This document shows positions 37,975 through 48,197 of a DNA stretch of 64,000 nucleotides, piece by piece. Location of the stretch: assembly GCA_015064725.1 (NCBI GenBank), contig SVRQ01000002.1:1-64000 (forward strand), read 5' to 3'. The position numbers and the translations under genes were made by a program. The DNA is from Oscillospiraceae bacterium (GTDB lineage Bacteria > Bacillota > Clostridia > Oscillospirales > CAG-272). The notes below the pieces were generated by a model. The model had not been told where the DNA came from and ran no database searches. It worked only from the letters and a program-made list of their open reading frames with translations. Numbering within the stretch: position 1 is the first letter of the stretch; every line of letters starts with the position of its first letter.

Positions 37975-40900
37975 ATGGTAAGCTTTATATACGGAAGAAC
38001 GGGCAGCGGAAAAAGCTCATATATCTATGAAAAAGCCGCGAATACTATAGGCAAGCATATTTTTGTCCTTGTCCCGGACCGCGCGGCGGTCCTTGCGGAA
38101 ACGCGCTTTGCCGCCGCACCGAACGCGGGCGATATAGACGTTATCACGTTCCGCAGGCTTTGCAATTTTGTTTTCCGGCGTTACGGCGGCATTTGCGAAA
38201 ATTATATTTCTCGCGGCGCGAAGAAGGTAATGATGCATAATACCGTGCGTGCGCTTTCCGGGCTTCTTTCTTCGTATAAAGACATTGGCGCGGGAGATAC
38301 CGCCGCCACGGAAAAGCTTATAAGTATGCGCACGGAGCTTGCGAGAAGCGGTGCTTCGCTTTCGCGTCTTGAGCTTGCGGCGCAAAAAAGCGATGGTGAG
38401 GCAGGCAAAAAATTTGCCGATATGGCGCTTCTTTTCACTGCGTTCGATGCCGAGGTAGGCGCACGCTTTACCGACCCCGACGGAATGATAGCGAAAATGA
38501 ACGCACTTCTTTCCGCAAACGATTTTTTTTGCGGCTGCGACGTTTACATAGATTCCTTCGCTTCCTTTTCGGGCGAACAGCTTGAAACCGTGAAGCAGAT
38601 AATAAAAAGTGCGGACAACGTATATATCACGCTTCCGTTTGTTCCGAGAGAGGATGCGCGCACGCCATGCTTTTTCGGCGTGAACGATACAAGAGCGCGT
38701 CTTTTTGCCGCCGTTAACGAGGCTGGCGGACAAATTTCAGAGCAAACCGTGCTTTTTGACGTAAAACGATTTAAAAACGAGGAGCTTTCCTTCCTTTCGC
38801 GCAACCTTTTTCCGGGAAACGCAAATGTAAAGGCTGTTTTTGAAAAAGAGCCCGAGCATATTCACGCCGTCTATGCCGCCAACGCTTTTGCGGAGAGCGA
38901 GGCTGTCTGCCTTGATATAGCGCGGCGCGTTCGCGGCGGTGCGCGTTACCGCGACCTCGCCGTTATCGTGCGCGATACGGCATCATACGCCGGCGTTATA
39001 GATGCGATGATGAGAAAATACGGCATACCGTACTTCATATCATCGCGCACGGATATTGCACAGTGTGCTTTTATAAAATTTTTGCTTTGCGCTCTTGCCG
39101 TGTGCGAGCGCGGATTTGGCAGAGAGCTTGTTATATCATATATAAAAACCGATCTTGCGGGTATTACGCCCGATGAAATAAATCTTTTTGAAAACTACGT
39201 TCGAAAATGGAATATAACGGGCGCACGCTTTTACGATGAATACGAATGGAATATGGACCCGGAGGGCTTCCGCGGAGAGATGAGTGAGCAGAGCGCAAAC
39301 ACGCTCCTTCGCCTTTCCGATATACGAAAGCGTGCAATAAGCCCTTTGCGCGCCTTTTGCGAGGATGTTTCCGGCAAACACAGCGTGCGCTATTTCTGCG
39401 AAAAGCTGTATGATTTTGCCGTGTCTATGGGTGCGCCCGAAAAAATCGATGCGGACGCACGCGCGGCTGCGGAAAGGGGAGAGAAAGCGCTCTCCTTGGA
39501 GCTTGCACAGCTTTTCTCCGTTTTCTGCGACGTGCTTGATGCGCTTGTGAGCGCGAGCGCCGAGGCAGAGGTCAATGCGGCGGAGTTTACCTCTCTTTTA
39601 AGACTTGTTCTTTCCGAAACGGATATAGGAAAAATTCCCACCTCGCTCGATGAGGTGACGGTTTACGATGCTTCCGCCGGCGGATACGGCGAGTTTGAAG
39701 TGGCGTATCTTATGGGGGCGTGCGAGGGTGCTTTTCCTGCATCCGTTTCGGACGACGGGCTCTTTTCCGACAAGGAAAAGGAGATGCTCGCAAGCTCCGG
39801 AATTGAGATCACCTCCACCGTGGAAAGAAGGATATGCGATGAGCTGTATTATTTTTACTGTGCCGCCTGTGCGCCGTCGAGTGAGCTTTACCTGACCTAC
39901 CCGATATATGATAAGTCAGGCAAAAAAACGCGGCGTTCCCCGGCGCTTGCAAGCATTATGCAGATGTTCCCGAATATGCGCGAGGTCTGCTTTGAAGCCG
40001 TGCCGAGATACGAAATGATAGAGCGTGCATGCGCTTCCTTTGAGCATATAATGAAAAAAGACAGTGCGCTTTCCCGTGCGCTTGCCGCATATTATGCGGA
40101 AACGGAAGATTACGCGGACAAAATGAAATATATATTCACGCCGCTTTCATCTGCTTCCTGCCGTATTCCCTCGGAGGATGCGGTAAGGATATTCCCGCCC
40201 GATATGCAAACAAGCTATTCAAGGCTTGAACGATATATAGTTTGCAATTTCGCCTATTTTTGCGAGTATGAGCTAAAGCTCAAGGACAGCTCCCCTGTGA
40301 AGTTCGGGGCTCTTGACGTGGGCAACTTTATGCACAAAATACTTGAGGTTTCCGTGAAATACGCTCTTTCCCACCCGGACGCTACGGACGAGGAGATGAA
40401 AAAAGAGATAAACTCCGTCTGCCGAGAGTACGTGGAAAGCCTTTGCCGGGAAAAATACGCGGCGGTATCTCCGCGCCTTGTGCGACTTACGGATTACCTT
40501 GCAGCCTCTTCGGAACGCTTTGTTGCAAGCATACGGGAGGAATTTCGCGAAAGCAAGTTCCGCGCACGCGATTTTGAAATAGTTATCGGTAAGGGCGCGG
40601 ATATAGAGCCGATACGCCTCAAAAACGAAAACGGCAGCGTGGAGCTGCGCGGCAAGGTCGATCGCGTGGACACCTACGAGGACGGCGATGGCAAGATATA
40701 CGTGCGCGTTGCGGATTACAAGACGGGCAGCAAAAAATTCGACCTTGCAAACGTGGAAAAGGGCAGGGACCTTCAAATGCTCCTGTATCTTTTCTCCATA
40801 TGCGAAAACGGAAAGAAAAGATACGGCGAGGACCTCTCCCCTGCGGGCGTGATGTACGTTTCCGTGCGCCCTGCGGCGGCGGACGTGGACCTTGGTACGG

Positions 40901-41196
40901 TACCGCCCGATGAAAAAAACAAAAACAGCGGTCTTCTTCTTGATAACGAGGAGGTCCTTACCGCTATGGAGCCTTCGCTTGAGGGAAGATTTATCCCCGT
41001 TTCTGTCGCCAAGGGAGGAAAAAAGAAAGGCAATCTTATTGCAAGCGAGGCTTTCGAGGAGCTTAAAAACACCGTTGTGGAAACGGTGCTCCGCGCCTCG
41101 GACGCTCTGCGTTCCGGCAAGGCGGACGCCGCGCCGTGCGAGCAAACGGCTTGCGACTACTGCAAGATGCACGCCGTTTGCAGAGTGAAGAAATAA
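37975..41196 (+). CDS. addB: ATP-dependent helicase/nuclease subunit AddB
   Basis: YGRTGSGKSSYIYE Walker A; RGKVDRVDTY...YVRVADYKTGSKKFDL nuclease motif; C-terminal CEQTACDYCKMHAVC Fe-S cysteines. Confidence 0.92.
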   Translation: MVSFIYGRTGSGKSSYIYEKAANTIGKHIFVLVPDRAAVLAETRFAAAPNAGDIDVITFRRLCNFVFRRYGGICENYISRGAKKVMMHNTVRALSGLLSSYKDIGAGDTAATEKLISMRTELARSGASLSRLELAAQKSDGEAGKKFADMALLFTAFDAEVGARFTDPDGMIAKMNALLSANDFFCGCDVYIDSFASFSGEQLETVKQIIKSADNVYITLPFVPREDARTPCFFGVNDTRARLFAAVNEAGGQISEQTVLFDVKRFKNEELSFLSRNLFPGNANVKAVFEKEPEHIHAVYAANAFAESEAVCLDIARRVRGGARYRDLAVIVRDTASYAGVIDAMMRKYGIPYFISSRTDIAQCAFIKFLLCALAVCERGFGRELVISYIKTDLAGITPDEINLFENYVRKWNITGARFYDEYEWNMDPEGFRGEMSEQSANTLLRLSDIRKRAISPLRAFCEDVSGKHSVRYFCEKLYDFAVSMGAPEKIDADARAAAERGEKALSLELAQLFSVFCDVLDALVSASAEAEVNAAEFTSLLRLVLSETDIGKIPTSLDEVTVYDASAGGYGEFEVAYLMGACEGAFPASVSDDGLFSDKEKEMLASSGIEITSTVERRICDELYYFYCAACAPSSELYLTYPIYDKSGKKTRRSPALASIMQMFPNMREVCFEAVPRYEMIERACASFEHIMKKDSALSRALAAYYAETEDYADKMKYIFTPLSSASCRIPSEDAVRIFPPDMQTSYSRLERYIVCNFAYFCEYELKLKDSSPVKFGALDVGNFMHKILEVSVKYALSHPDATDEEMKKEINSVCREYVESLCREKYAAVSPRLVRLTDYLAASSERFVASIREEFRESKFRARDFEIVIGKGADIEPIRLKNENGSVELRGKVDRVDTYEDGDGKIYVRVADYKTGSKKFDLANVEKGRDLQMLLYLFSICENGKKRYGEDLSPAGVMYVSVRPAAADVDLGTVPPDEKNKNSGLLLDNEEVLTAMEPSLEGRFIPVSVAKGGKKKGNLIASEAFEELKNTVVETVLRASDALRSGKADAAPCEQTACDYCKMHAVCRVKK

Positions 41197-41227
41197 GTGA
41201 AAAATTCTCTGAAAGGAATGAAATAAA

Positions 41228-43069
41228 TTGAAAATACCCGAAAGTATTCTTAAACAAGTTGAAAAACCCGGCCGCTATACCGGCGGCGAATGGGGCGAGG
41301 TCATAAAAGACCCGAAAAGTGTGGACGTGCGCTTCGCTTTTTGCTTCCCGGATACATATGAGATAGGTATGTCCAACCTCGGTGTACGCATACTTTACAA
41401 TATCCTCAACGAGCGAGAGGACGTTTGGTGCGAGCGCGGTTATGCTCCGTGGGCGGATATGGAAGAGAAGCTTCGAGAGCATAAGCTGCCGCTTTGCTCT
41501 ATTGAAAGCGGCACTCCTCTTTCAGAGTTCGATTTCGTCGGATTCTCGCTCCAATACGAGCTTTGCTATACGAATATGCTCAATATGCTGGATCTTGGCG
41601 GTATAGAGCTTGAAAGCGCAAAGAGAGCGAACGATGCCCCGATCGTTGTTTGCGGCGGTCCTTGCACCTATAACAGCGAGCCTTTTGCGGATTTCGCGGA
41701 TATCTGCCTTATCGGCGAGGGCGAGGACGAGCTTCCCGAGCTTATGGATATTTACAAAAAGCACAAAGCTATGGGTTTTGACCGCGCGGCGTTTTTGCGC
41801 GAGGTATCGCATCAGCAGAGTATGTACGTTCCCTCTCTTTATGACGTGGAATATAACGGGGACGGCACGATAAAGAGCTTCACACCCAAATTCCCCGACG
41901 TTCCCGCAAAGGTGCAGAAGAGAATTGTTAATGATATGGATAAAGCCCCGTTCCCCAAAAACCTCGTTATGCCCTTTATTCAAACGGTGCAGGACAGAAT
42001 AGTGCTGGAGGTTTACCGCGGCTGTATCCGCGGCTGCCGCTTCTGCCAGGCGGGTATGGTGTATCGCCCCGTAAGAGAAAAAACGCCCGAGGTACTTAAC
42101 GAGCAGGCAAAGATACTTGCGGATGCAACGGGTTATTCCGAAATTTCGCTCTCCTCCCTTTCCATCAGCGACTATTCCTGCATAGAAAAGCTTACGGACG
42201 AGCTTCTTTCCTGGACGGATGACCGCAAAATATCGCTCAATCTGCCCTCGCTTCGCGTGGACAGCTTTACAAAAGAGCTTATGGATAAGATATCCACCAT
42301 CCGCACGGGCGGCATTACCTTTGCGCCCGAGGCCGGTACGCAAAGACTGCGCGACGTTATCAACAAGAACGTGGAAAAAGCGGATCTTCTCCGTGCTTGC
42401 CGCGTAGCTTTCGAGGGCGGCAAGACACAAGTCAAGCTCTACTTTATGCAGGGCTTGCCAACGGAAACGGACGAGGACCTTGAGGGAATCAACGAGCTTG
42501 CCGAAAGCGTTATAGACGAATTTTACGCAACGCCGGGCAGACCCAAAAAATCTCCGCAGGTAACTCTTTCCACGGCTTGCTTTATCCCCAAGCCGTTTAC
42601 ACCGTTCCAGTGGGAGGCGCAGTGTGACCTTGAGGAGCTTCAGCGTAAGCAGAAATACCTTATGGGTAAGGTTATGAACAGAAAGATAAAATACAACTAT
42701 CACGATGCCAAGGTGAGCCGTATCGAAGCAATTTTTGCGCGCGGCGACAGAAAGCTTTGCCGCGTACTTCTTGAAGCGGCAAAGAGAGGCATACGTCTTG
42801 ACGGTTGGGAAGAATTTTTCGATTACGATAAATGGATGGAGGTTTTCGCAGACCTTGGTATAGACCCCGCATTCTATGCAAACCGCGAATTCGGAGAAGA
42901 AGAAATATTGCCGTGGGATAACATCGACATCGGCGTTACAAAAGCATTCCTCTTGCGTGAGCGCCACAAGGCTTACGAAGAGAAAACAACGCCCAACTGC
43001 AGGCTTCAGTGCAGCGGCTGCGGCGCAAATAAACTCGGAGGTGAAAGATCGTGTTGCCCGAAAGCGTAA
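41228..43069 (+). CDS. B12-binding-domain/radical SAM protein (TIGR03960-like)
   Basis: RIVLEVYRGCIRGCRFCQAGMVYRPVREKTPE radical SAM CxxxCxxC; FCFPDTYEIGMSNLGVRILYNILN. Confidence 0.92.
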   Translation: MKIPESILKQVEKPGRYTGGEWGEVIKDPKSVDVRFAFCFPDTYEIGMSNLGVRILYNILNEREDVWCERGYAPWADMEEKLREHKLPLCSIESGTPLSEFDFVGFSLQYELCYTNMLNMLDLGGIELESAKRANDAPIVVCGGPCTYNSEPFADFADICLIGEGEDELPELMDIYKKHKAMGFDRAAFLREVSHQQSMYVPSLYDVEYNGDGTIKSFTPKFPDVPAKVQKRIVNDMDKAPFPKNLVMPFIQTVQDRIVLEVYRGCIRGCRFCQAGMVYRPVREKTPEVLNEQAKILADATGYSEISLSSLSISDYSCIEKLTDELLSWTDDRKISLNLPSLRVDSFTKELMDKISTIRTGGITFAPEAGTQRLRDVINKNVEKADLLRACRVAFEGGKTQVKLYFMQGLPTETDEDLEGINELAESVIDEFYATPGRPKKSPQVTLSTACFIPKPFTPFQWEAQCDLEELQRKQKYLMGKVMNRKIKYNYHDAKVSRIEAIFARGDRKLCRVLLEAAKRGIRLDGWEEFFDYDKWMEVFADLGIDPAFYANREFGEEEILPWDNIDIGVTKAFLLRERHKAYEEKTTPNCRLQCSGCGANKLGGERSCCPKA

Positions 43070-43755
43070 ACGCTGTTAAAACAGATATAAAAGTTCGTGT
43101 TAAATTTTCAAAAACGGGAAGCCTTAAATTTATTTCCCATCTTGACCTCAATCGCACGATGCAGTCCGCTTTCCTCAGAAGCAAGCTGCCCGTATGGTAT
43201 TCCGAGGGCTTTAATCCCCATCCCAGAGTTGCCTTTACGCCCCCTCTTTCCGTCGGCGTTTCCAGCCTTACGGAATTTATGGATTTTAAAATGGTGGAGG
43301 AAGTCGAGCCGGAAACGATAGTTGAAAGACTCAACGCTTCTTTCCCTGCGGGGCTGCGCGCAAGCCTTTGCTATGCGCCGAAAGCACATTTCCGCGATAT
43401 AAAATGGAGCCTTTACGAAATAAAATTCGAGCTTTCGGGAAATGCACCCGAGAATATTGAAGAAAAGACGAAAGCGGCCCTTTCCGCAGATGAAATATTC
43501 ATCGAAAAATACAGCAAAAAGGGCGAACCCAAGATCGTGAATATCGCACAGGGCATTCGTTTTTGCTCCTCGGTGCTCGATGGAAACGTATTCACGGTAA
43601 ACGTGAAGCTTTCCTGCGATGAAATGGCGTTCGTAAACCCGAAGTACATCGCGGAGGTCCTTGAAAAAGCAATGCCGGAGTGCTTCGCGGGGGCTGAAAA
43701 CGAGGTCTGCCGTATGGAGGTATATCTTGCGGACGGCGAAACGCTTTTTGCGTAA
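43051..43755 (+). CDS. TIGR03936/DUF2344 radical SAM-associated protein
   Basis: KFSKTGSLKFISHLDLNRTMQSAFLRSKLPVWYSEGFNPHPRVAFTPPLSVGVSS. Confidence 0.92.
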   Translation: MLPESVNAVKTDIKVRVKFSKTGSLKFISHLDLNRTMQSAFLRSKLPVWYSEGFNPHPRVAFTPPLSVGVSSLTEFMDFKMVEEVEPETIVERLNASFPAGLRASLCYAPKAHFRDIKWSLYEIKFELSGNAPENIEEKTKAALSADEIFIEKYSKKGEPKIVNIAQGIRFCSSVLDGNVFTVNVKLSCDEMAFVNPKYIAEVLEKAMPECFAGAENEVCRMEVYLADGETLFA

Positions 43756-43877
43756 TAGAAAATGAAAATTTAGAAATGAGCCTCCAAATAAGGATGGCTC
43801 ATTTTTTGTAAACCTTATTAGTTCGACTCTCTTCGGCTATATCGATAAGCGAAGGATAAGCACGAACAAAAAATATG

Positions 43878-44042
43878 TGTAGGGACAGGCGTCCTAGACT
43901 GTCCAAGAAAATTACGGATAAAAGACAAACTTAAATTGAGGATATAAATATTGTTTTAAAAGGTAGGGGAGCGGCTTGCTGCTCCCGTAAGTGAAAAAAT
44001 ATTTTATTCCAAAACGGACAGTCGAGGACGCCTGTCCCTACA
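43878..44042. mobile_element. 165-bp MITE-like element with 27-bp terminal inverted repeats
   Basis: Left TGTAGGGACAGGCGTCCTAGACTGTCC (43878-43904); right GGACAGTCGAGGACGCCTGTCCCTACA (44016-44042), one mismatch; internal GGGAGC..GCTCCC hairpin. Confidence 0.65.
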
Positions 44043-44174
44043 ATATATGGCAAATTTCAAAGAGAGCCCATTTATGTGTGGATATCTATTCGTTTTATAT
44101 TGTTGTCTTGACTTTTAGTTGCAAAAGAACTATAATTATTTTAGATTCTATTATATATTATAAGGAGTGAAGTT

Positions 44175-45500
44175 ATGAAAAAAGTAATAATCATATTTTT
44201 GGTGTTATTTATTGCAGTTGCTTTTTGTGCGTGCGTGAATACCGATATTCCAAGCGTAACAACATATAACAGCAGTATCGATATGACGTCGGAAACTTTT
44301 ATTACTACTGTAAATACAACATCCGATGTAGTTACGACAACTGCGATTTCCGATACAACTAATACAACCACCGCAGAAACCACGACTGCAACAACCGTAC
44401 AAACGGAATCTGAGGAAGAAAAAGCTTTGAAGGCTCGCTACGAAGCGGCAAAATCGCACTTGGCGGAATACGTTGATAAGGGATCTTTCGTCGTTGAAGA
44501 AGAATATAAGTACGGCGCGGCGGCAAAATATCTTTATGATGAATTTGAAGCGTTGGGCGATTATAAAGATTGCAAAGAAATTTTGACCGGGTTTACGGTG
44601 CTTCCCAATATGCTTACAAGCATTACTGCGAAGCAAACCAATCCTCTCGGATATGAGATTGAAACAGTATATGCATCTTACATGTACGATGAAAACGGAA
44701 ATTTAAAAAATAACGAAGGTCCCTTTGATTTGAGAATACTCGGTTTTGATGACTATTCTTCTGTATACGCAAACGATTATTTAGAATATGAATTTGATGA
44801 TGCCGGAAAGTTGGTGTTGGCAAATTTGATTGTAAGAGAAAAAACGATTGCGGTAATAACTCCCGAATACGATGAAAAAGGTAATATCGTAAAAGTTACT
44901 ACTTTGGGAAAGAAAAAAACTTATACGCAAGCTTATGAATATGATGATCAAAATAGATTGATTTCGAAGAGTAGCGAGACATATTATTTTGATGAGTACG
45001 GAAACTTTTCAAAAATGGAATTGATTACTCATTATACGTATTCCTATGATGAAAATGGTAGACTTGTTGAGGAAACGAGCAAGAGGCCTTCTTCTCAATA
45101 TCCCGTGAAGACAACGTATTGTTATAACGATGCTGGAAAAGTGACCGAAAAAACTATTTGGTCCGTTTCATCCAATAACCTTATCTGGCACAGTTCGGAT
45201 TATAAAAACGTTGTTTATAACGCTTCAAGAACAACAACATATACCTACGATGAAAACGGAAATTTAACGTTGGAATCGTATTTGACTAATTATACAGAAT
45301 ATTTTTACGATGATAACGGTTATCTTGTAAAAGAAACGGAAAAATTGGGTGAAAAATTTTATGATCGTGTTTATGTCAATGATGAAGAGGGAAAACATAT
45401 TTCTGCAGAAATCACCGAAACGCAAAACGGAGAACAGATAAGTAATCCGCAGACACTTACATATAATTACGAAACCCTCTATTTCTACGTTGCAAAATAA
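44175..45500 (+). CDS. Secreted lipoprotein with Thr-rich linker and YD/RHS-like repeats
   Basis: Lipobox FIAVAFCAC; TTNTTTAETTTATTVQTE linker; repeated YDENGNL/YDDQNRL/YDENGRL/YDDNGYL motifs. Confidence 0.8.
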   Translation: MKKVIIIFLVLFIAVAFCACVNTDIPSVTTYNSSIDMTSETFITTVNTTSDVVTTTAISDTTNTTTAETTTATTVQTESEEEKALKARYEAAKSHLAEYVDKGSFVVEEEYKYGAAAKYLYDEFEALGDYKDCKEILTGFTVLPNMLTSITAKQTNPLGYEIETVYASYMYDENGNLKNNEGPFDLRILGFDDYSSVYANDYLEYEFDDAGKLVLANLIVREKTIAVITPEYDEKGNIVKVTTLGKKKTYTQAYEYDDQNRLISKSSETYYFDEYGNFSKMELITHYTYSYDENGRLVEETSKRPSSQYPVKTTYCYNDAGKVTEKTIWSVSSNNLIWHSSDYKNVVYNASRTTTYTYDENGNLTLESYLTNYTEYFYDDNGYLVKETEKLGEKFYDRVYVNDEEGKHISAEITETQNGEQISNPQTLTYNYETLYFYVAK

Positions 45501-45593
45501 ATTTCTTTCATAAAAACAAAGGGAAATTGCTCTTGCAATTTCCCTTAAAATATGGCATTATAGTATTAAAGTAAGTCAAAGGCAGGCAAAAAT

Positions 45594-45890
45594 ATGGCGG
45601 AAATAATCAGAGATGAAAATAAAGACCTCCTTTTCAAAGCAATACTTTCCCTTGAAGATACGGAGCAGTGCTACGCTTTTTTCGAGGATCTTTGCACGAA
45701 GGCGGAGCTGCGCGAAATGGCGCGCCGTTTCCTTGCGGCAAGGCTTATTTGCGAGGGAGAAAAATATACCACCATCGTTGAAAGAACGGGGCTCAGTACG
45801 GCAACCATAACCCGCGTCAACGGCGCTTTGCGCGAGGGCTGCGGCGGATATGCGCGTGCGCTCGGCGTTTTGGGGGCGGATAAAAAATGA
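45594..45890 (+). CDS. YerC/YecD family TrpR-related protein
   Basis: DTEQCYAFFEDLCTKAELREMARRFLAARLICEGEKYTTIVERTGLSTATITRVNGAL. Confidence 0.9.
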   Translation: MAEIIRDENKDLLFKAILSLEDTEQCYAFFEDLCTKAELREMARRFLAARLICEGEKYTTIVERTGLSTATITRVNGALREGCGGYARALGVLGADKK

Positions 45891-46636
45891 GCGGACAGTA
45901 TTCTTCTCTTTCTTTTTTCTATGACGCTTTTATGCAGGACGTGGACTACGGCGCGTGGTGCGATTTTTATGCGGAGTGCTTTCGCCGCTTTTCGGACGTA
46001 CCCGTGCAGAGCGTTGTTGACGTCGGCTGCGGAACGGGAAGCATCACCGTGCCGATGTGCGCGCGCGGATATAAGATGACGGGTATCGATATAAGCGAAG
46101 AGATGCTCACCCTTGCCGCCAAAAAAGCAGAGGAAGCGGGGCAGAGCGTGCGCTTCCTTGCCTCGGATATGCGTTCCTTTAATCTCGGTTTCAGGGCGGA
46201 CGGGGCGATATCCTCTTTCGATTGTATGAATTATCTGCTCAAAACGGGTGACGTGGCGGCTTCTCTTTACCGTGTTCACGAAAACATCGAAAAGGGCGGC
46301 ATATTCGTTTTTGACGTGTCAACTCCGTATAAATACAAAAATATCCTTGCAGACAACACCTTCGTGTTTGAAAACGAGGATGCTTTTATGACGTGGGAGA
46401 ATTACTTTAACGAAAAAACGGGAGTTTGCGATTTTTACCTTACGTTCTTTATCCGCGAGGGCGGGCTCTACCGCCGCGAGGACGAGGAGCAAAGGCAGAG
46501 GTGCTATTCTCTCCGGACGATAAGAAAAGCCATACAAAACGCAGGCTTTTCCATCGTTTGCGAATGTGCGGACGTGGATTTTTCGCCCCTTATGGAAGAG
46601 AGCGAAAGATGCTTCTTCATATGCAAAGCGGAATAG
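45887..46636 (+). CDS. Class I SAM-dependent methyltransferase
   Basis: VVDVGCGTGSITVPMCARGYKMTGIDISEEML; ATGA overlap with upstream gene. Confidence 0.9.
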   Translation: MSGQYSSLSFFYDAFMQDVDYGAWCDFYAECFRRFSDVPVQSVVDVGCGTGSITVPMCARGYKMTGIDISEEMLTLAAKKAEEAGQSVRFLASDMRSFNLGFRADGAISSFDCMNYLLKTGDVAASLYRVHENIEKGGIFVFDVSTPYKYKNILADNTFVFENEDAFMTWENYFNEKTGVCDFYLTFFIREGGLYRREDEEQRQRCYSLRTIRKAIQNAGFSIVCECADVDFSPLMEESERCFFICKAE

Positions 46637-46861
46637 ATATAAGGATATATTTCAAAATTGAAAAACCAATGCAAGAATACCTCGTCGAATTTTTCCAACG
46701 AGGTATTTTTCTTATGCGATAGAAACGCTCCGTAAACGGAGCGCACGCCCCAACGCTATACTTTTTTTGCATACGACCAATACTTTTTTTCAAAACTATT
46801 GAAAATAAATTTATAATGTGATAAAATATTTTTGATAAAATTTTTTTGGAGGTTGAAAAAA

Positions 46862-48175
46862 ATGACTTACAATAAGAAAACAATCGAAGACATTGATGTC
46901 AAAGGCAAAAAAGTCCTCGTAAGATGCGACTTTAACGTACCCGTAAAGGACGGCGTTATCACAAGCGACAAGAGAATCGTAGAAGCTCTTCCCACGATCA
47001 AATACCTTGTTGCACAGGGCGCAAAAGTAGTTCTTTGCTCTCATATGGGCAAGCCCCACGCTATCTTTGAAAAGAGCTTCAAGCTCACAAAGAAAGAGCT
47101 TGCTAAGATCGCAGAGCTTCCCGCAGAAGAACAGGAAGCAGCTACTGCAAAAGCTTTTGAAAAAGCTCAGGGCGACGTTACAAAATTCTCCCTCAAGATC
47201 GTTGCAGACAGACTCAATGAGCTTCTCGGCGGCATCGTAACATTTGCTGCAGACACAGTTGGCGCAGATGCACAGGCAAAGGTTGCTGCTCTTGAAGAAG
47301 GCAAGATCGTTCTTCTCGAAAACACACGCTTCAATGCAGGCGAAACAAAGAACGACGAAGAATTCTCCAAGAAGCTTGCTGCTTTCGGTGACGTATTTGT
47401 AAACGATGCTTTCGGCTCCGCACACAGAGCGCACGCTTCCACAGCAGGCGTTACACAGTTCGGCGGTCTTCCCGCAGTTTGCGGCTACCTTATCCAGAAA
47501 GAGATCTCCATTATGGGCAAGGCTCTTGAAGATCCCAAGCGTCCTTTCGTTGCAATCCTCGGCGGCGCTAAGGTTTCCGATAAGCTCAACGTTATCAAGA
47601 ACCTCCTTACAAAGGTTGATACGCTTATCATCGGCGGCGGTATGGCTTACACGTTCCTCAAGACAAAGGGCTATGAGATCGGTACATCCCTCTTCGACGA
47701 AGAAAAGGTTGACTATTGCCGCGAAATGCTCGAGCTTGCAGAAAAGAACGGCGTAAAACTCCTCCTCCCCATCGATACAGTTGTTGCTAAGGACTTCCCC
47801 AACCCCATCGATGCAGAGATCGAAGTTACAACAGTTCCTTCCGATGCTATTCCCGCAGATATGATGGGTCTTGACATCGGCGAACAGACAAGAGCTCTCT
47901 TTGCAGACGCTGTTAAGAACGCACAGACAGTTGTTTGGAACGGACCTATGGGCGTATTTGAAAACCCCACACTTGCTAAGGGTACGATCGCTGTAGCTCA
48001 GGCTCTTGCAGATTCCGATGCCATTACTATCGTTGGCGGCGGTGACTCTGCGGCTGCTTGCGAACAGCTCGGCTTTGCTTCCCAGATCACACACATTTCC
48101 ACAGGCGGCGGCGCATCTCTCGAACTTCTTGAAGGTCTTGAGCTTCCCGGTATCGCTTGCCTCGAAAACAAATAA
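46862..48175 (+). CDS. pgk: Phosphoglycerate kinase
   Basis: [56 protein letters not shown]. Confidence 0.97.
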   Translation: MTYNKKTIEDIDVKGKKVLVRCDFNVPVKDGVITSDKRIVEALPTIKYLVAQGAKVVLCSHMGKPHAIFEKSFKLTKKELAKIAELPAEEQEAATAKAFEKAQGDVTKFSLKIVADRLNELLGGIVTFAADTVGADAQAKVAALEEGKIVLLENTRFNAGETKNDEEFSKKLAAFGDVFVNDAFGSAHRAHASTAGVTQFGGLPAVCGYLIQKEISIMGKALEDPKRPFVAILGGAKVSDKLNVIKNLLTKVDTLIIGGGMAYTFLKTKGYEIGTSLFDEEKVDYCREMLELAEKNGVKLLLPIDTVVAKDFPNPIDAEIEVTTVPSDAIPADMMGLDIGEQTRALFADAVKNAQTVVWNGPMGVFENPTLAKGTIAVAQALADSDAITIVGGGDSAAACEQLGFASQITHISTGGGASLELLEGLELPGIACLENK

Positions 48176-48197
48176 TTTTTAGAAGGAAGACGTTAAA

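Noticed and set aside
46811-48094. 427-aa Cys-rich minus-strand ORF opposite pgk (also 48087-49133 opposite tpiA and 27205-28545 opposite the DUF3048 gene)
   Set aside because: Cys richness comes from reading GCA/ACA-biased codons of highly expressed genes in antisense; not real proteins.
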